Positions 1 to 8,667 of a stretch of DNA of 64,000 nucleotides are shown piece by piece. Under the pieces are notes generated by a model that did not search any database, had not been told where the DNA came from, and saw nothing but the letters and a program-made list of their open reading frames with translations. Position 1 is the first letter of the stretch; each line of letters opens with the position of its first letter. A program made the position numbers and the translations under genes. The DNA comes from Azorhizobium sp943371865 (GTDB lineage Bacteria; Pseudomonadota; Alphaproteobacteria; Rhizobiales; Xanthobacteraceae): NCBI RefSeq assembly GCF_943371865.1, contig NZ_CALRWL010000023.1, positions 17,833-81,832 on the forward strand, read 5' to 3'.

Positions 1-714
1 GATGGAGGGATGCCGCGTGCCCTCGGGGCCGGGGATCTCCCCGGTCTTGGCATAGACGGTGACATTGTCTTCCATGATCGCCACCTGGCAATCCAGCATG
101 GCGATGTCGATCTTGCTGGCCACTCCGGTAGCGGCGCGCTGGTAAAGCGCGCCATTGATGCCGATGGCGAGATACAGGCCCGCGGTGATGTCGCCCACGG
201 AAATGCCCACCCGGGCCGGCGGCTGATGCGGGAAGCCGGTGACGCTCATGATGCCGCCCATGCCCTGCACCACCATGTCGTAGGCGGCGCGCTTGGAATA
301 GGGGCCGCTGTCGCCGAAGCCGGAGGCGGCGCCATAGATCAGGTGCGGGAACTTGGCGTGCAGGTCGGCCCAGCCATAGCCCAGCTTCTCCATGGTGCCG
401 GGGCGGTAGTTCTCGATCAGCACATCGGCCTTGGCGAGCAGCGCCTCGAACACCTTGCGGTCTTCCGGGGCCTTCAGGTTGAGGGCGATGCTCTCCTTGT
501 TGCAGTTGATCGACGAGAAATAGAGCGACTTGCCGTTGGCGAACGGGCCGAAGGCGCGGGAATCATCTCCGGTGCCGGGGATTTCCACCTTGATGACGCG
601 GGCGCCCATATTGGCCAGCGTCATGGTGGCGAACGGCCCCGCGAGGACGCGGGACAGGTCCACGACGGTCACCCCCGCCAGCAACGCCCCGGGATTTCCA
701 GCTTGCATATCCAT
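1..714 (-). CDS. CaiB/BaiF family CoA-transferase, 3' end cut by the window edge
   Basis: The reading frame starts at 714 (a second in-frame ATG lies at 708) and stays open to base 1, so 238 residues of an expected 390-400 are present. Family III CoA-transferases move CoA between a CoA thioester and a carboxylate through an aspartyl-CoA intermediate. The N-terminus has the family's VVDLSRVLAGPFAT opening and a VIKVE strand. It continues with ENYRPGTMEKLGYG and then YDMVVQGMGGIMSVTG, where the Asp near residue 146 matches the catalytic nucleophile. The substrate cannot be told from this half: formyl-CoA, succinyl-CoA:dicarboxylate and carnitine types all look alike here. No associated oxalate, carnitine or itaconate genes are visible. 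Confidence 0.88.
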   Translation of the reverse strand, partial: MDMQAGNPGALLAGVTVVDLSRVLAGPFATMTLANMGARVIKVEIPGTGDDSRAFGPFANGKSLYFSSINCNKESIALNLKAPEDRKVFEALLAKADVLIENYRPGTMEKLGYGWADLHAKFPHLIYGAASGFGDSGPYSKRAAYDMVVQGMGGIMSVTGFPHQPPARVGISVGDITAGLYLAIGINGALYQRAATGVASKIDIAMLDCQVAIMEDNVTVYAKTGEIPGPEGTRHPSI

Positions 715-855
715 GCCCCACAACTTTCGCCTGAAAGTTTCAACCAGGGGGCAGTGTGGGCGGTAAGCGGCTAACGGGTCAAGGTTGCGTTTAGTTTCGC
801 ATCGCAACAACTTAGAGGCGATGGCGGCGATCTGGATCGCTGGCGATGTTTCCCG

Positions 856-2427
856 TCAGGCCGGCGGCGCCAGCTTGATCACCCGGTAGAGCTGGAACCG
901 GTCGCCCGCATAGACCAGTTCGAGGCGGTCGGAATCCGGGTTGGGGTCGCCGGGCTCGGTGAACAGCATGTAGACATAGTCATAATGCTGCGGCCACAGA
1001 TCCCAGTAGCGCGGGCCGTCCACGGTGGGCTCCTCCTCGGTGACCATCAACTGGTCGCGGCTGGGCGGGGTGCCGTCCTCGGTGTCCACCCAGTCATTAT
1101 AGGGCGGATGCACCCGCAGGATCTGCTTGCCGGGCACGGTGAAGGCGGTGGTCACCAGCGCCGAGCGCTCGATGATCGCCAGGCACGCCGCATGCACCAG
1201 TCCCAGATCCACCGACTTGCTGCCGCCCCACGGATCCGCATAGGCCACCAGCACCTTCGAGCCGCGCTTGATCTTGGCGACGGAATCCTGGAACGCCACC
1301 GTCCATTGGGTCAGCTCGTTCCACACCACCTGCACCTCGCCCACCCGCACCGCCACCAGCAGCACCAGCATCACCGCGAAGCCGCGCTGGGCGATGCGGT
1401 GGCGCAGATCCACCTGGATGCAGGCGATCACCATGAAGGCGATGGCCACCGGCAGGCGCTGGTCGGCCATGTAGGTGGCGAACACCGTGCGCGGCATGGC
1501 CAGATAGATGATGCCGCTCACCACCAGCACGTACAGCAGCCAGGGGTGGGTGCGCAGCAGCCGATGGCGGATCGCCCAGGCCGCGGCCAGGATGATCACC
1601 GCGGTCAAAGCGAAGGCCACATAGTCGTAATAGACGTTGATGACGAACTCGAGCCCGTCGATCTTGCCGCGCGGCTCCCAGTAATTCTCGCCCTTGAGGC
1701 CCCATGTGGGGCTCATGAGCATCAAGGGGCCGATCACCGCGAACGGCAGGCCCGCCGCCACGAAGGCGGTGATGCGCGGCAGCAGCGCCTTCTGGCCCGG
1801 CCGGGGCTGCAGCAGGCGCATGGTCTCGTAGGACAAAATGCCGACGGCATAAACGCCGGTGGCGAACAGATGGCAGAAGAACAGGGCCAGCACCACGACC
1901 AGGGCGGCGATGAAGCGCAGCGGCCAGGCCCGGTCCCGCAGCAGGATCCACACCGCCAGCCCGCACAGGGACAGGCCGATGCCGAAGATGTAGTTCATCA
2001 CCCCGATGAGGAAGATGTTGTTGTACAGCAGCGGGAAGGCCAGCAGCGGGATCACCGACCAGGCCCCGAACAGCGCCCGGTGCAGCAGCAGCGTGCCGAA
2101 CGCGGTGAGCGCGAAGCACATCAGGGTATAGATTTCGCCGGCCACATAGATGTCGGCGAAGCGGTCCAGCACCGGCACCACCAGATCCATCATCAGATTG
2201 GGCAGGATGGACCATTCCAGGAAATAGAATCGCGACAGGTCGGGATCGCTTGGGGCGGCGATCACTTTCATGCGCGCCAGATGGTTCACATAGTCCGACA
2301 GCGGCGGAATCGGATGGGTGATGATGGGAATGGACACCAGCACGAAACAGGCGATGAACAACAACGCGATCGTGCGGCGGGAGAAGTCGAGTGCCCTGCG
2401 GGGCGGCAGCTGGACTTTTGGCGACAT
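856..2427 (-). CDS. Polytopic inner-membrane protein of unknown function, GT-C-like
   Basis: This 523-residue protein has about ten hydrophobic segments, the first at residues 19-37, followed by a soluble C-terminal region from about residue 370. Just after the first helix is the motif SDYVNHLAR (Asp45). Acidic residues at this place, the first extracytoplasmic loop, are typical of GT-C-fold lipid-linked glycosyltransferases. I infer only a resemblance to that group, not a reaction. The frame is open upstream into the complement of argB, but that part is argB's shadow. The start at 2427 is chosen because the membrane protein begins there; a further ATG at 2505 is possible. Neither has a clear ribosome binding site. 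It is divergent from argB and has no operon partner. Confidence 0.72.
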   Translation of the reverse strand: MSPKVQLPPRRALDFSRRTIALLFIACFVLVSIPIITHPIPPLSDYVNHLARMKVIAAPSDPDLSRFYFLEWSILPNLMMDLVVPVLDRFADIYVAGEIYTLMCFALTAFGTLLLHRALFGAWSVIPLLAFPLLYNNIFLIGVMNYIFGIGLSLCGLAVWILLRDRAWPLRFIAALVVVLALFFCHLFATGVYAVGILSYETMRLLQPRPGQKALLPRITAFVAAGLPFAVIGPLMLMSPTWGLKGENYWEPRGKIDGLEFVINVYYDYVAFALTAVIILAAAWAIRHRLLRTHPWLLYVLVVSGIIYLAMPRTVFATYMADQRLPVAIAFMVIACIQVDLRHRIAQRGFAVMLVLLVAVRVGEVQVVWNELTQWTVAFQDSVAKIKRGSKVLVAYADPWGGSKSVDLGLVHAACLAIIERSALVTTAFTVPGKQILRVHPPYNDWVDTEDGTPPSRDQLMVTEEEPTVDGPRYWDLWPQHYDYVYMLFTEPGDPNPDSDRLELVYAGDRFQLYRVIKLAPPA

Positions 2428-2808
2428 GGGCCGGGGAGGTCCGTTAGAAGCGTGAGGGCCGGGCAGGCCATAGCCGCCGGCAGCCCCTTCGCAAAGGGCT
2501 TTCATTGTGGTGGTTCCATGACCCGCCGCCGGGATTTGCGAAAAGGCCTGCGCCGCCATCAGCCTGCGACCGTGCGGAACGGTGCCGACCCCGGCAGCTT
2601 TGCCGCGGGGCGCACGCCGGTGCGTCGCGTGCGCTCGGCCTTTCCCCGCGGGAGAGAAATCGAGTAGAACGACGCGCGATGGACGAGACCTCTCCACCGG
2701 CCGGTGGGGCGGGGCCTCGGACCATCTCCCTTTGACCAGGCCGGCGCGCCGCTTTGCCCTTGTCCGCACAGGGAAAAGCACGGTCCGCCGCCCTAAGAGG
2801 CCCCTGCC
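2428..2808. other. Intergenic region between the membrane protein and argB
   Basis: This 381-base gap separates two divergent genes and must hold both promoters. A TTGACC (2734-2739) could be a -35 element for argB, but I see no convincing -10 at the right distance. No conserved ORF is evident. In many Hyphomicrobiales argB is preceded by engB/yihA; that gene is not here. Confidence 0.5.
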
Positions 2809-3714
2809 ATGAGCGCGCCGATTCCCGCCCCGGTGGCGGAAGCCCAACTCCAGGCCGAGGTGCTGGCCAAGGCCCTGCCTCACATGCAGATGTATGACGA
2901 CGCCATCGTCGTGGTGAAATACGGCGGCCACGCCATGGGCGGCGAAGACGGCGCGCGCACCTTCGCCCAGGACATCGTGCTCCTGGAGCAGTCCGGCGTG
3001 AACCCGGTGGTGGTCCATGGCGGCGGGCCGCAGATCGGCGCCATGCTGGCCAAGCTCGGCATCAAGTCCGAGTTCGCCGCCGGCCTGCGAATCACCGACA
3101 AGGCCACCATCGAGATCGTCGAGATGGTGCTGGCCGGCTCCATCAACAAGCAGATCGTCGGCTTCATCAATGAGGCCGGCGGCAAGGCCATCGGCCTGTG
3201 CGGCAAGGACGGCAACATGGTGCGCGCCAAGAAGGCGACCCGCACCATCGTCGATCCCCAGAGCCATATCGAGGAAGTGGTGGATCTCGGCTTCGTGGGC
3301 GAGCCGGACCAGGTGGACACCATGGTGCTCGACCAGATCCTCGGCCGCGAACTGATCCCGGTGCTGGCCCCCGTCGCCTCGGCGGTGGATGGCGGCACCT
3401 ATAATGTGAATGCCGACACCTTCGCCGGCGCCATTGCCGGCGCGCTGGGCGCCAAGCGCCTGCTGCTGCTCACCGACGTGCCCGGCGTGCTGGACAAGGA
3501 CAAGCAGCTGATCCCCACCCTGACCATCGAGCAATGCCGCAAGCTGATCGCCGACGGCACCGTCTCGGGGGGCATGATTCCGAAGGTGGAAACCTGCATC
3601 TACGCCCTGGAGGCGGGCGTAGAAGGGGTGGTGATCATGGACGGCAAGGTGCCGCATGCGGTGCTGCTGGAACTGCTCACCGACCACGGCATTGGTACCC
3701 TGATCACCCGTTGA
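2809..3714 (+). CDS. argB: Acetylglutamate kinase
   Basis: ArgB phosphorylates N-acetyl-L-glutamate with ATP, the second step of arginine synthesis, in the cytoplasm. The 301-residue protein has the amino-acid-kinase fold. VVKYGGHAM carries the phosphate-binding lysine, VVVHGGGPQI is the glycine-rich loop that holds the substrate, and VNADTFAGAIAGALGA with LLLLTDVPGVLD forms the nucleotide side. SGGMIPKVETC near the C-terminus is the conserved Lys-bearing segment. Length is normal for the long, arginine-feedback-regulated type. The start is supported by AGAGG eight bases upstream. A perfect hairpin follows the stop. Confidence 0.97.
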   Translation: MSAPIPAPVAEAQLQAEVLAKALPHMQMYDDAIVVVKYGGHAMGGEDGARTFAQDIVLLEQSGVNPVVVHGGGPQIGAMLAKLGIKSEFAAGLRITDKATIEIVEMVLAGSINKQIVGFINEAGGKAIGLCGKDGNMVRAKKATRTIVDPQSHIEEVVDLGFVGEPDQVDTMVLDQILGRELIPVLAPVASAVDGGTYNVNADTFAGAIAGALGAKRLLLLTDVPGVLDKDKQLIPTLTIEQCRKLIADGTVSGGMIPKVETCIYALEAGVEGVVIMDGKVPHAVLLELLTDHGIGTLITR

Positions 3715-3721
3715 CCCGATC

Positions 3722-3749
3722 CGATGCGCCGCCTCCGGGCGGCGCATCG
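3722..3749 (+). terminator. Hairpin downstream of argB
   Basis: A perfect 11-bp inverted repeat (3722-3732 and 3739-3749) with a six-base loop lies five bases after the argB stop region. The T-tract is poor, so it may be a weak terminator or an mRNA 3' stabiliser. It overlaps the longest possible start (3724) of the next gene, which argues for the later start at 3802. Confidence 0.55.
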
Positions 3750-3801
3750 TCCTTGCCCGGGACCATGGTCGATCCCGAGGCCTCCGACCCCGCGGACCCC
3801 C

Positions 3802-4554
3802 ATGACCATTTCAGACCCTGCCCGCACAGGCTCTTCCCCCGCCACCGCTCCCGAGCCTGCCCCGCGCGATCCGCCGCGCGGCTTCGATGCGGTGGAGACC
3901 TGGGTGTTCGACCTGGACAACACCCTCTATCCGGCCCAGCACGATCTCTGGGGCCAGATCGACGCGCGCATGCGCGACTATATTTCCGGCCTGCTGAACA
4001 TCACGCCGGAGCAGGCCTTCGCCACCCAGAAGGACTATTACCGGCGCTACGGCACCTCGCTGCGCGGACTGATGATCGAGCATGGCATCGATGCCCATGC
4101 CTTCCTCGATCATGTCCATGACGTGGACCTGACCAATCTGGAGCCCTCGCCGCGGCTGGCGGCGGCCATCGAGGGGCTGCCCGGCACCAAGCTGATCTAT
4201 ACCAACGGCTCCGAGCGCCATGCGCTGAACGTCATGGAGAAGCTGGGCATCGACAGCCATTTCGCGGCGGTGCACGACATCGTGGCGGCGGAATTCCATC
4301 CCAAGCCCACCCAGGAAGCCTATGAGCGCTTCCTGCGGGCGCACGGGGTGGAGGCGCCCCGTGCCGCCATGTTCGAGGATCTGGCCCGCAATCTGGAGGT
4401 GCCCCATCGCCTGGGCATGACCACCGTCATGGTGGTTCCGCCGGGCGAGCGCATCGACACCCGCGAGAGCTGGGAGTTCGAGGGCCGCGAGGCGGCCTAT
4501 ATCGATCATGTCACCGAGGATCTGGCCGGCTTCCTGGAACGCCTCGGTCAATGA
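3802..4554 (+). CDS. HAD-family pyrimidine 5'-nucleotidase-like phosphatase
   Basis: This 250-residue HAD-superfamily hydrolase has motif I as WVFDLDNTLYP (the two aspartates are nucleophile and acid/base), motif II in LIYTNGSERHA, a lysine in FHPKPTQEAY, and motif IV in AAMFEDLARNLEVP. This combination is typical of the SDT1/YjjG-like pyrimidine 5'-nucleotidase group, which removes phosphate from UMP/CMP-type nucleotides. The assignment is by family; the substrate is not proven. In many alphaproteobacteria the gene sits next to argB, as here. The ATG at 3802 is used because upstream in-frame codons run into the argB hairpin. The stop overlaps the next start by ATGA. Confidence 0.87.
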   Translation: MTISDPARTGSSPATAPEPAPRDPPRGFDAVETWVFDLDNTLYPAQHDLWGQIDARMRDYISGLLNITPEQAFATQKDYYRRYGTSLRGLMIEHGIDAHAFLDHVHDVDLTNLEPSPRLAAAIEGLPGTKLIYTNGSERHALNVMEKLGIDSHFAAVHDIVAAEFHPKPTQEAYERFLRAHGVEAPRAAMFEDLARNLEVPHRLGMTTVMVVPPGERIDTRESWEFEGREAAYIDHVTEDLAGFLERLGQ

Positions 4555-5921
4555 CCGCGCCGGCCGGTGGGCGGCCAAGGCGGTCGGAGGCGGCGGGCGC
4601 GCCGGGCGCGCCGGGCGTTGGGGCACCGGTCGTGGGCGCACCGGTGTCCGCCCGCACGGCCGGGACTGCCGAGGCGGCCACGGATGCAAGCGAGCTTGCC
4701 TGGCTGGGGCTGGTGCATGCGCCGGTGCTGGTGATCGGGGCGGATGCGCGCACGGTGCGCGCCGCCACCGATGCGGCCGCGCATCTCCTCGGCGTCGCCC
4801 CGGCGGGCATGGCGCTGGGGGATCTCTTCGGGGCAGACGCCGCGGCGCGATTGCAGCCGTTGCTGGCCGGCATGCGGTGTCCCGACGTCCTGATGCTGCC
4901 CTGCATGACGGCGCAGGGCGCCGCCACCCTGGCCTTTCGGGCCGAGCCGCTGCCGCTGGCGATGGGCGCCGGCGCGGGGACGGTGCTGACCCTCGAGGCG
5001 CCTTGCTCGGAACTGAGAGAAACGCTGGATTGGGCGCGCACGCTGGAAAGCGTCATGGACGGCCTTCCGGTGGGCGTGGTGCTGTTCGACGCGCAATTCC
5101 ATGAACTGTTCGCCAATCGCCTGGCCCACGACTTCATGGGCTTTGACGACATCCATGCCCATCGCACCAATGCCGATTGGTGGGCCAATCTGTTCCCCGA
5201 TCCGATGCAGCGCGCTGCGGTGATGGCCCAGTGGGGCGAGCAGCTTGCGCTCGCCCGCACGGCACCGAGCGGCTACGCCAGCATGGAGGGCGAGGTCACC
5301 TGTCGCGACAACCAGCGCCGGAACCTGCAGTTCCGCTTCCGCTTCATCGGCGACATCTATGCGGCGGTGTTCTGGGATGTGACCGAGCGTCGGCGCCTGG
5401 AAGAGGAGATGCGGCGCTTGGCCACCACGGACGAACTCACCGGGCTGCTCAACCGGCGCGGCTTCACCGAAAAGGCCGAGATCGCGCTGACGGCGGCGTC
5501 GGAGGGGCGCGCGCCGGTGTCGGTGCTGATGATGGACGTGGATCACTTCAAGCAGATCAACGACCACTATGGTCATGGGGCGGGCGACCGGGTGCTGGAG
5601 GAAATCGCCCGCCGCTGCCGGCGCCACCTGCGTCCGCAGGATCTCGTCGCCCGTCTGGGGGGAGAGGAGTTCGCCATCTTGCTGCCCGAGACCTCTCGCG
5701 ATGCGGCCTATGGCGTGGCGCAGGGGCTGCTGAGCGCCATTGGCGGCACGCCCATGGCCCTGGCCGCCCTGTCGCTGACGGTGCGGGCGAGCATCGGCGT
5801 GGCCTCCGCATCGGTCGGCGAGGATCCCCTGGAAGATGTGATGGAGCGCGCCGACCGGGCGCTCTATGCCGCCAAGGCCAGCGGCCGCAACCGGGTGGCG
5901 CTGGTGCCCGGCGGGTTCTGA
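4551..5921 (+). CDS. Diguanylate cyclase with N-terminal PAS-like sensor
   Basis: The 456-residue protein is soluble. After a disordered Ala/Gly/Pro-rich stretch (residues 1-45) come two PAS-like regions, the second from about residue 160 (ESVMDGLPVGVVLFDAQFHELFAN), and a GGDEF domain from about residue 285. The active-site loop reads GGEEF, so cyclic-di-GMP synthesis from two GTP is expected. RPQD lies five residues before it and matches the RxxD inhibitory I-site, implying product feedback inhibition. No EAL domain is present. The start codon overlaps the stop of the nucleotidase gene (ATGA), which suggests translational coupling. Confidence 0.93.
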   Translation: MTAPAGGRPRRSEAAGAPGAPGVGAPVVGAPVSARTAGTAEAATDASELAWLGLVHAPVLVIGADARTVRAATDAAAHLLGVAPAGMALGDLFGADAAARLQPLLAGMRCPDVLMLPCMTAQGAATLAFRAEPLPLAMGAGAGTVLTLEAPCSELRETLDWARTLESVMDGLPVGVVLFDAQFHELFANRLAHDFMGFDDIHAHRTNADWWANLFPDPMQRAAVMAQWGEQLALARTAPSGYASMEGEVTCRDNQRRNLQFRFRFIGDIYAAVFWDVTERRRLEEEMRRLATTDELTGLLNRRGFTEKAEIALTAASEGRAPVSVLMMDVDHFKQINDHYGHGAGDRVLEEIARRCRRHLRPQDLVARLGGEEFAILLPETSRDAAYGVAQGLLSAIGGTPMALAALSLTVRASIGVASASVGEDPLEDVMERADRALYAAKASGRNRVALVPGGF

Positions 5922-5967
5922 GCCGCCCGCCGGCAGGATGCCGAGCGGGCAGGCGGATCCGTCACGG

Positions 5968-5989
5968 GCCGGCATCGGGGCCTGCCGGC
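5968..5989 (+). terminator. Possible hairpin terminator after the diguanylate cyclase
   Basis: A 7-bp perfect inverted repeat (5968-5974 with 5983-5989) with an eight-base loop lies between the cyclase stop and the next gene. It is GC-rich and followed by only a short pyrimidine run, so it is tentative. Confidence 0.35.
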
Positions 5990-6050
5990 TTCCCTCGGCG
6001 CGCAGCGCGCTTTAGGGATGGGGCCTGTTCGCAGGCCGCAGGAGGCTGTC

Positions 6051-6746
6051 GTGTCCGTTCGCTATGCCGTCTATCTCGCCCCGCCCTGTGACAGTGCGCT
6101 ATGGCGCTTCGGCTCGGCCGTGGTGGGCTATGACGCCGACAGCGGCCAGGACTGTCCCGCGCCCGATCTCGCCGGGTTCACGCCGGAGGATTGGCGGCCT
6201 CTCACCGAAGAGCCGCGCCGCTATGGCTTCCACGGCACGCTCAAGGCGCCCTTCCGCCTGGCGGAGGGGGTGGACGAGGCCGATCTGATCGAGGCGCTGT
6301 CCGCCTTCGCCGCCGGCCACCATGGCTTCGAACTGCCGCCACTGGAGGTGCGCGAGCTGGGCAGCTTCATCGCCCTGGTGCCGTCGGCGCCGGTGCCCAG
6401 CCTGCTGGACATGGCGGCATGTGCGGTGGAGGATTTGGACGGCCTGCGCGCCCCGCTCACCGAGGCGGAGATCGCCCGCCGCCGCCCCGATCGGCTGAGC
6501 GCCCGGCAGCAGGACTATCTCAACCGCTTCGGCTATCCCTATGTGCGCGAGGAGTTCCGCTTCCACATGACCCTCACCGGGCCGCTGGAGGAACCGGCGC
6601 GGGGGCATGCGGCCAATGCGCTGGCGGAGGCCTATCTGGCCAGCGGCGCCCATCTGCCGCTGCTGGTGGATGGGGTGGCGCTGTTTGCCCAGCGCGCTTC
6701 GGGCGAGCGGTTCCGCATCATCCACCGGGCCGGCTTCGGCGGCTGA
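6051..6746 (+). CDS. DUF1045 protein, 2H-phosphoesterase-like, phosphonate-operon type
   Basis: The 231-residue protein belongs to the DUF1045 family, usually found inside phn (C-P lyase) operons. It carries two H-x-T motifs, FHGTLKAP near residue 60 and FHMTLTGP near residue 170, the hallmark of the 2H phosphoesterase superfamily that acts on cyclic phosphates or RNA 2',3' ends. A role with cyclic ribosyl phosphate intermediates is attractive but is inference. The start is GTG at 6051, because GGAGG sits at 6041-6045 with ideal spacing. An upstream in-frame ATG at 6018 lacks this. No phnG-L genes are in the window. Confidence 0.85.
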   Translation: MSVRYAVYLAPPCDSALWRFGSAVVGYDADSGQDCPAPDLAGFTPEDWRPLTEEPRRYGFHGTLKAPFRLAEGVDEADLIEALSAFAAGHHGFELPPLEVRELGSFIALVPSAPVPSLLDMAACAVEDLDGLRAPLTEAEIARRRPDRLSARQQDYLNRFGYPYVREEFRFHMTLTGPLEEPARGHAANALAEAYLASGAHLPLLVDGVALFAQRASGERFRIIHRAGFGG

Positions 6747-6842
6747 GCGCCGTCGCCGCGGTGTCGCATGCCTGTCATGGCCGCGTCGCATTTTCCGCCC
6801 GCGCACCGGCCCCGGTGCGGCGTGCCCGGAGATCCGCCCGTC

Positions 6843-7475
6843 ATGAAGCTCGGCCTCAGCCCCGCCATCGACCCCACCGCCCGCGTCCGCGGCTCGACGC
6901 TGGGCCGCTATACGGAGGTGGGCGCCCGCACCCAACTGCTGGAGGTGGAGATGGGAGATTATTCCTACATCGCCTCCGATGCCGACATGGCCTATAGCGC
7001 GGTGGGCAAATTCTGCTCCATCGCCGCCATGACCCGCATCAATCCGGGCAATCACCCCATGTGGCGGGCGAGCCAGTCGCATTTCACCTATCGCGCCTCG
7101 GCCTATTTCGACGATGCCGCCGACGAGCCGGATTTCTTCCAGTGGCGCCGCGACCACAAGGTGACCATCGGCCATGACGTCTGGATCGGCCATGGGGCGG
7201 TGATCCTGCCGGGCCGCACCATCGGCACTGGCGCGGTGGTGGCCGCTGGGGCGGTGGTGGCGAAGGACGTGCCGCCTTATGCCATCGTCGCCGGCGTCGC
7301 CGCCAAGGTGGTGAAGCAGCGTTTTGCGCCCGCCATCGGCGAACGGCTGATGGCCTTAGGCTGGTGGGACTGGAGCCATCAGCGCCTGCGCACGGCGCTG
7401 GCGGACTTCCGCGCCCTGTCGGTGGAGGATTTTCTGGAGCGCTACGAGGGCCTGCCCGACCTGCCCCCGGCCTGA
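6843..7475 (+). CDS. Hexapeptide-repeat acetyltransferase, phosphonate-operon type
   Basis: The 210-residue protein is a left-handed beta-helix acyltransferase of the chloramphenicol/virginiamycin acetyltransferase class. Hexapeptide repeats run through most of it, with the catalytic His in INPGNHPMWRASQSHFTY and a terminal IGHDVWIGHGAVILPG then IGTGAVVAAGAVVAKDV coil. This subfamily recurs in phosphonate gene clusters beside DUF1045, as it does here. The likely reaction is acetyl-CoA-dependent O- or N-acetylation of a small molecule; the substrate is unknown. The start at 6843 has GGAGA ten bases upstream. An ATG at 6768 would add 25 poorly conserved residues. Confidence 0.85.
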   Translation: MKLGLSPAIDPTARVRGSTLGRYTEVGARTQLLEVEMGDYSYIASDADMAYSAVGKFCSIAAMTRINPGNHPMWRASQSHFTYRASAYFDDAADEPDFFQWRRDHKVTIGHDVWIGHGAVILPGRTIGTGAVVAAGAVVAKDVPPYAIVAGVAAKVVKQRFAPAIGERLMALGWWDWSHQRLRTALADFRALSVEDFLERYEGLPDLPPA

Positions 7476-7545
7476 GGCGGGGGCTGAAACCGGCCTCGAC
7501 CCGCCCCGGCTCCCTTTCGCGGACGAACAATGCTATCGAGAGGGG

Positions 7546-8559
7546 ATGACAGGCGCATCCTTGAAAGCAGTCGCTCCCTCCGTGACGCATCCCCATTCGG
7601 CGGCCATCGCTTCCGCCCTCGCCACCCTGGAAACCGAAGCGGCCGGCCTTGCCGCGCTGATCGCCGCGGTGGGCAACGGCCTCGGCGAGGCGTTCGAGGT
7701 GGCGGTGGCCACCATCGTCGCGGCGCGCGGGCGGGTGATCGTCACCGGCATGGGCAAGAGCGGCCATGTGGCGCGCAAGATCGCCGCCACCTTCGCCTCC
7801 ACCGGCACCCCCTCCCATTATGTCCACCCCGCCGAGGCCAGCCATGGCGATCTCGGCATGGTGGCGCCGGAAGATGTGATCGTGGCTTTGTCCTGGTCCG
7901 GCGAGACCGCCGAACTGCGCGACATCGTCGATTATTCCCAGCGCTTCGGCGTGCCGCTGATCGCTCTGACCGCCAATACCGACAGCGCCCTGGCCAAGGC
8001 GGCCAGCGTGGTGCTGGCGCTGCCGCAGGCGCGCGAAGCCTGCCCGCTGGGCCTGGCCCCCACCACCTCCACCTTGATGCAACTGGCCATGGGCGATGCC
8101 TTGGCGGTGGCGCTGCTGGAGAGCCGCGGCTTCACCGCGCTGGATTTCCGGGTGTTCCACCCCGGCGGCAAATTGGGCGCCAACCTCAAGTTCGTCCGCG
8201 ACGTGATGCGCCCCGGCGCCGCCGTGCCTTTGGCCCGCAGCGGTGCGCTGATGGGCGAGGTGCTGGTGGAGATGAGCGCCAAGGGCCTGGGCTGCGTCGC
8301 CGTGGTGGATTCCGACGGGCGCCTCGCCGGCATCGTCACCGACGGCGATCTGCGCCGCCACATGGCCAATGACCTGCCCACCCGTTCGGTGGACGCCATC
8401 ATGAGCCGCGCGCCCAAGACGGTGCGCCCGGATCAATTGGCCTCGGAAGCCCTGCGCATCCTCAACACCGCCAAGATCACCGCCCTCATGGTGGTGGACG
8501 ACGGCCGCCCGGTGGGCGCCCTGCACATCCACGATCTGCTGCATGTGGGCGTGGCGTAG
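7546..8559 (+). CDS. kdsD: Arabinose-5-phosphate isomerase (KpsF/GutQ family)
   Basis: The enzyme interconverts ribulose-5-phosphate and arabinose-5-phosphate, the first committed step to Kdo for lipopolysaccharide. The 337-residue protein has an N-terminal SIS domain (residues 45-190) with VTGMGKSGHVARKIAATFASTG and ALSWSGETAEL sugar-phosphate loops. LGLAPTTSTLMQLAMGDALA is the family signature, and two CBS domains follow (about 215-270 and 280-335). All hallmark segments are intact. The GAGAGGGG purine run directly before the ATG at 7546 is tight; a GTG about 36 bases later is an alternative, since the conserved region begins with HSAAIASALATLETEA. Confidence 0.94.
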   Translation: MTGASLKAVAPSVTHPHSAAIASALATLETEAAGLAALIAAVGNGLGEAFEVAVATIVAARGRVIVTGMGKSGHVARKIAATFASTGTPSHYVHPAEASHGDLGMVAPEDVIVALSWSGETAELRDIVDYSQRFGVPLIALTANTDSALAKAASVVLALPQAREACPLGLAPTTSTLMQLAMGDALAVALLESRGFTALDFRVFHPGGKLGANLKFVRDVMRPGAAVPLARSGALMGEVLVEMSAKGLGCVAVVDSDGRLAGIVTDGDLRRHMANDLPTRSVDAIMSRAPKTVRPDQLASEALRILNTAKITALMVVDDGRPVGALHIHDLLHVGVA

Positions 8560-8601
8560 GAGTTCTGCTGCGTCCGAGGGCTTATCGACGGCCATCAGTA
8601 T

Positions 8602-8617
8602 GTGAATTATAGTTCAC
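8602..8617. promoter_or_regulatory. Palindrome overlapping a -10-like box upstream of the antitoxin gene
   Basis: GTGAATTATAGTTCAC is an imperfect 16-bp palindrome (7 of 8 positions symmetric) lying 50 bases before the antitoxin start. It contains TTATAG on this strand and TATAAT on the other. An antitoxin of this class normally represses its own promoter, so this is the natural candidate operator. Binding itself is inferred. Confidence 0.5.
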
Positions 8618-8667
8618 GGATGGTCGCCCTGCGCCAATGCTGGGTGTCCAAGAGGGGCGTGAGCCTG

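Noticed and set aside
10..774. A 254-codon plus-strand frame at the left edge
   Set aside because: The minus strand encodes a CoA-transferase with the conserved catalytic region; the plus frame is its shadow.
985..2667. A 560-codon plus-strand open frame
   Set aside because: It is antisense to the membrane protein gene, whose strand shows clean transmembrane segments.
2428..3747. N-terminal extension of the membrane protein frame
   Set aside because: The extra residues are the complement of argB and have no membrane or family character.
5968..5989. A riboswitch before the DUF1045 gene
   Set aside because: Only a simple short hairpin is present, without conserved aptamer blocks.
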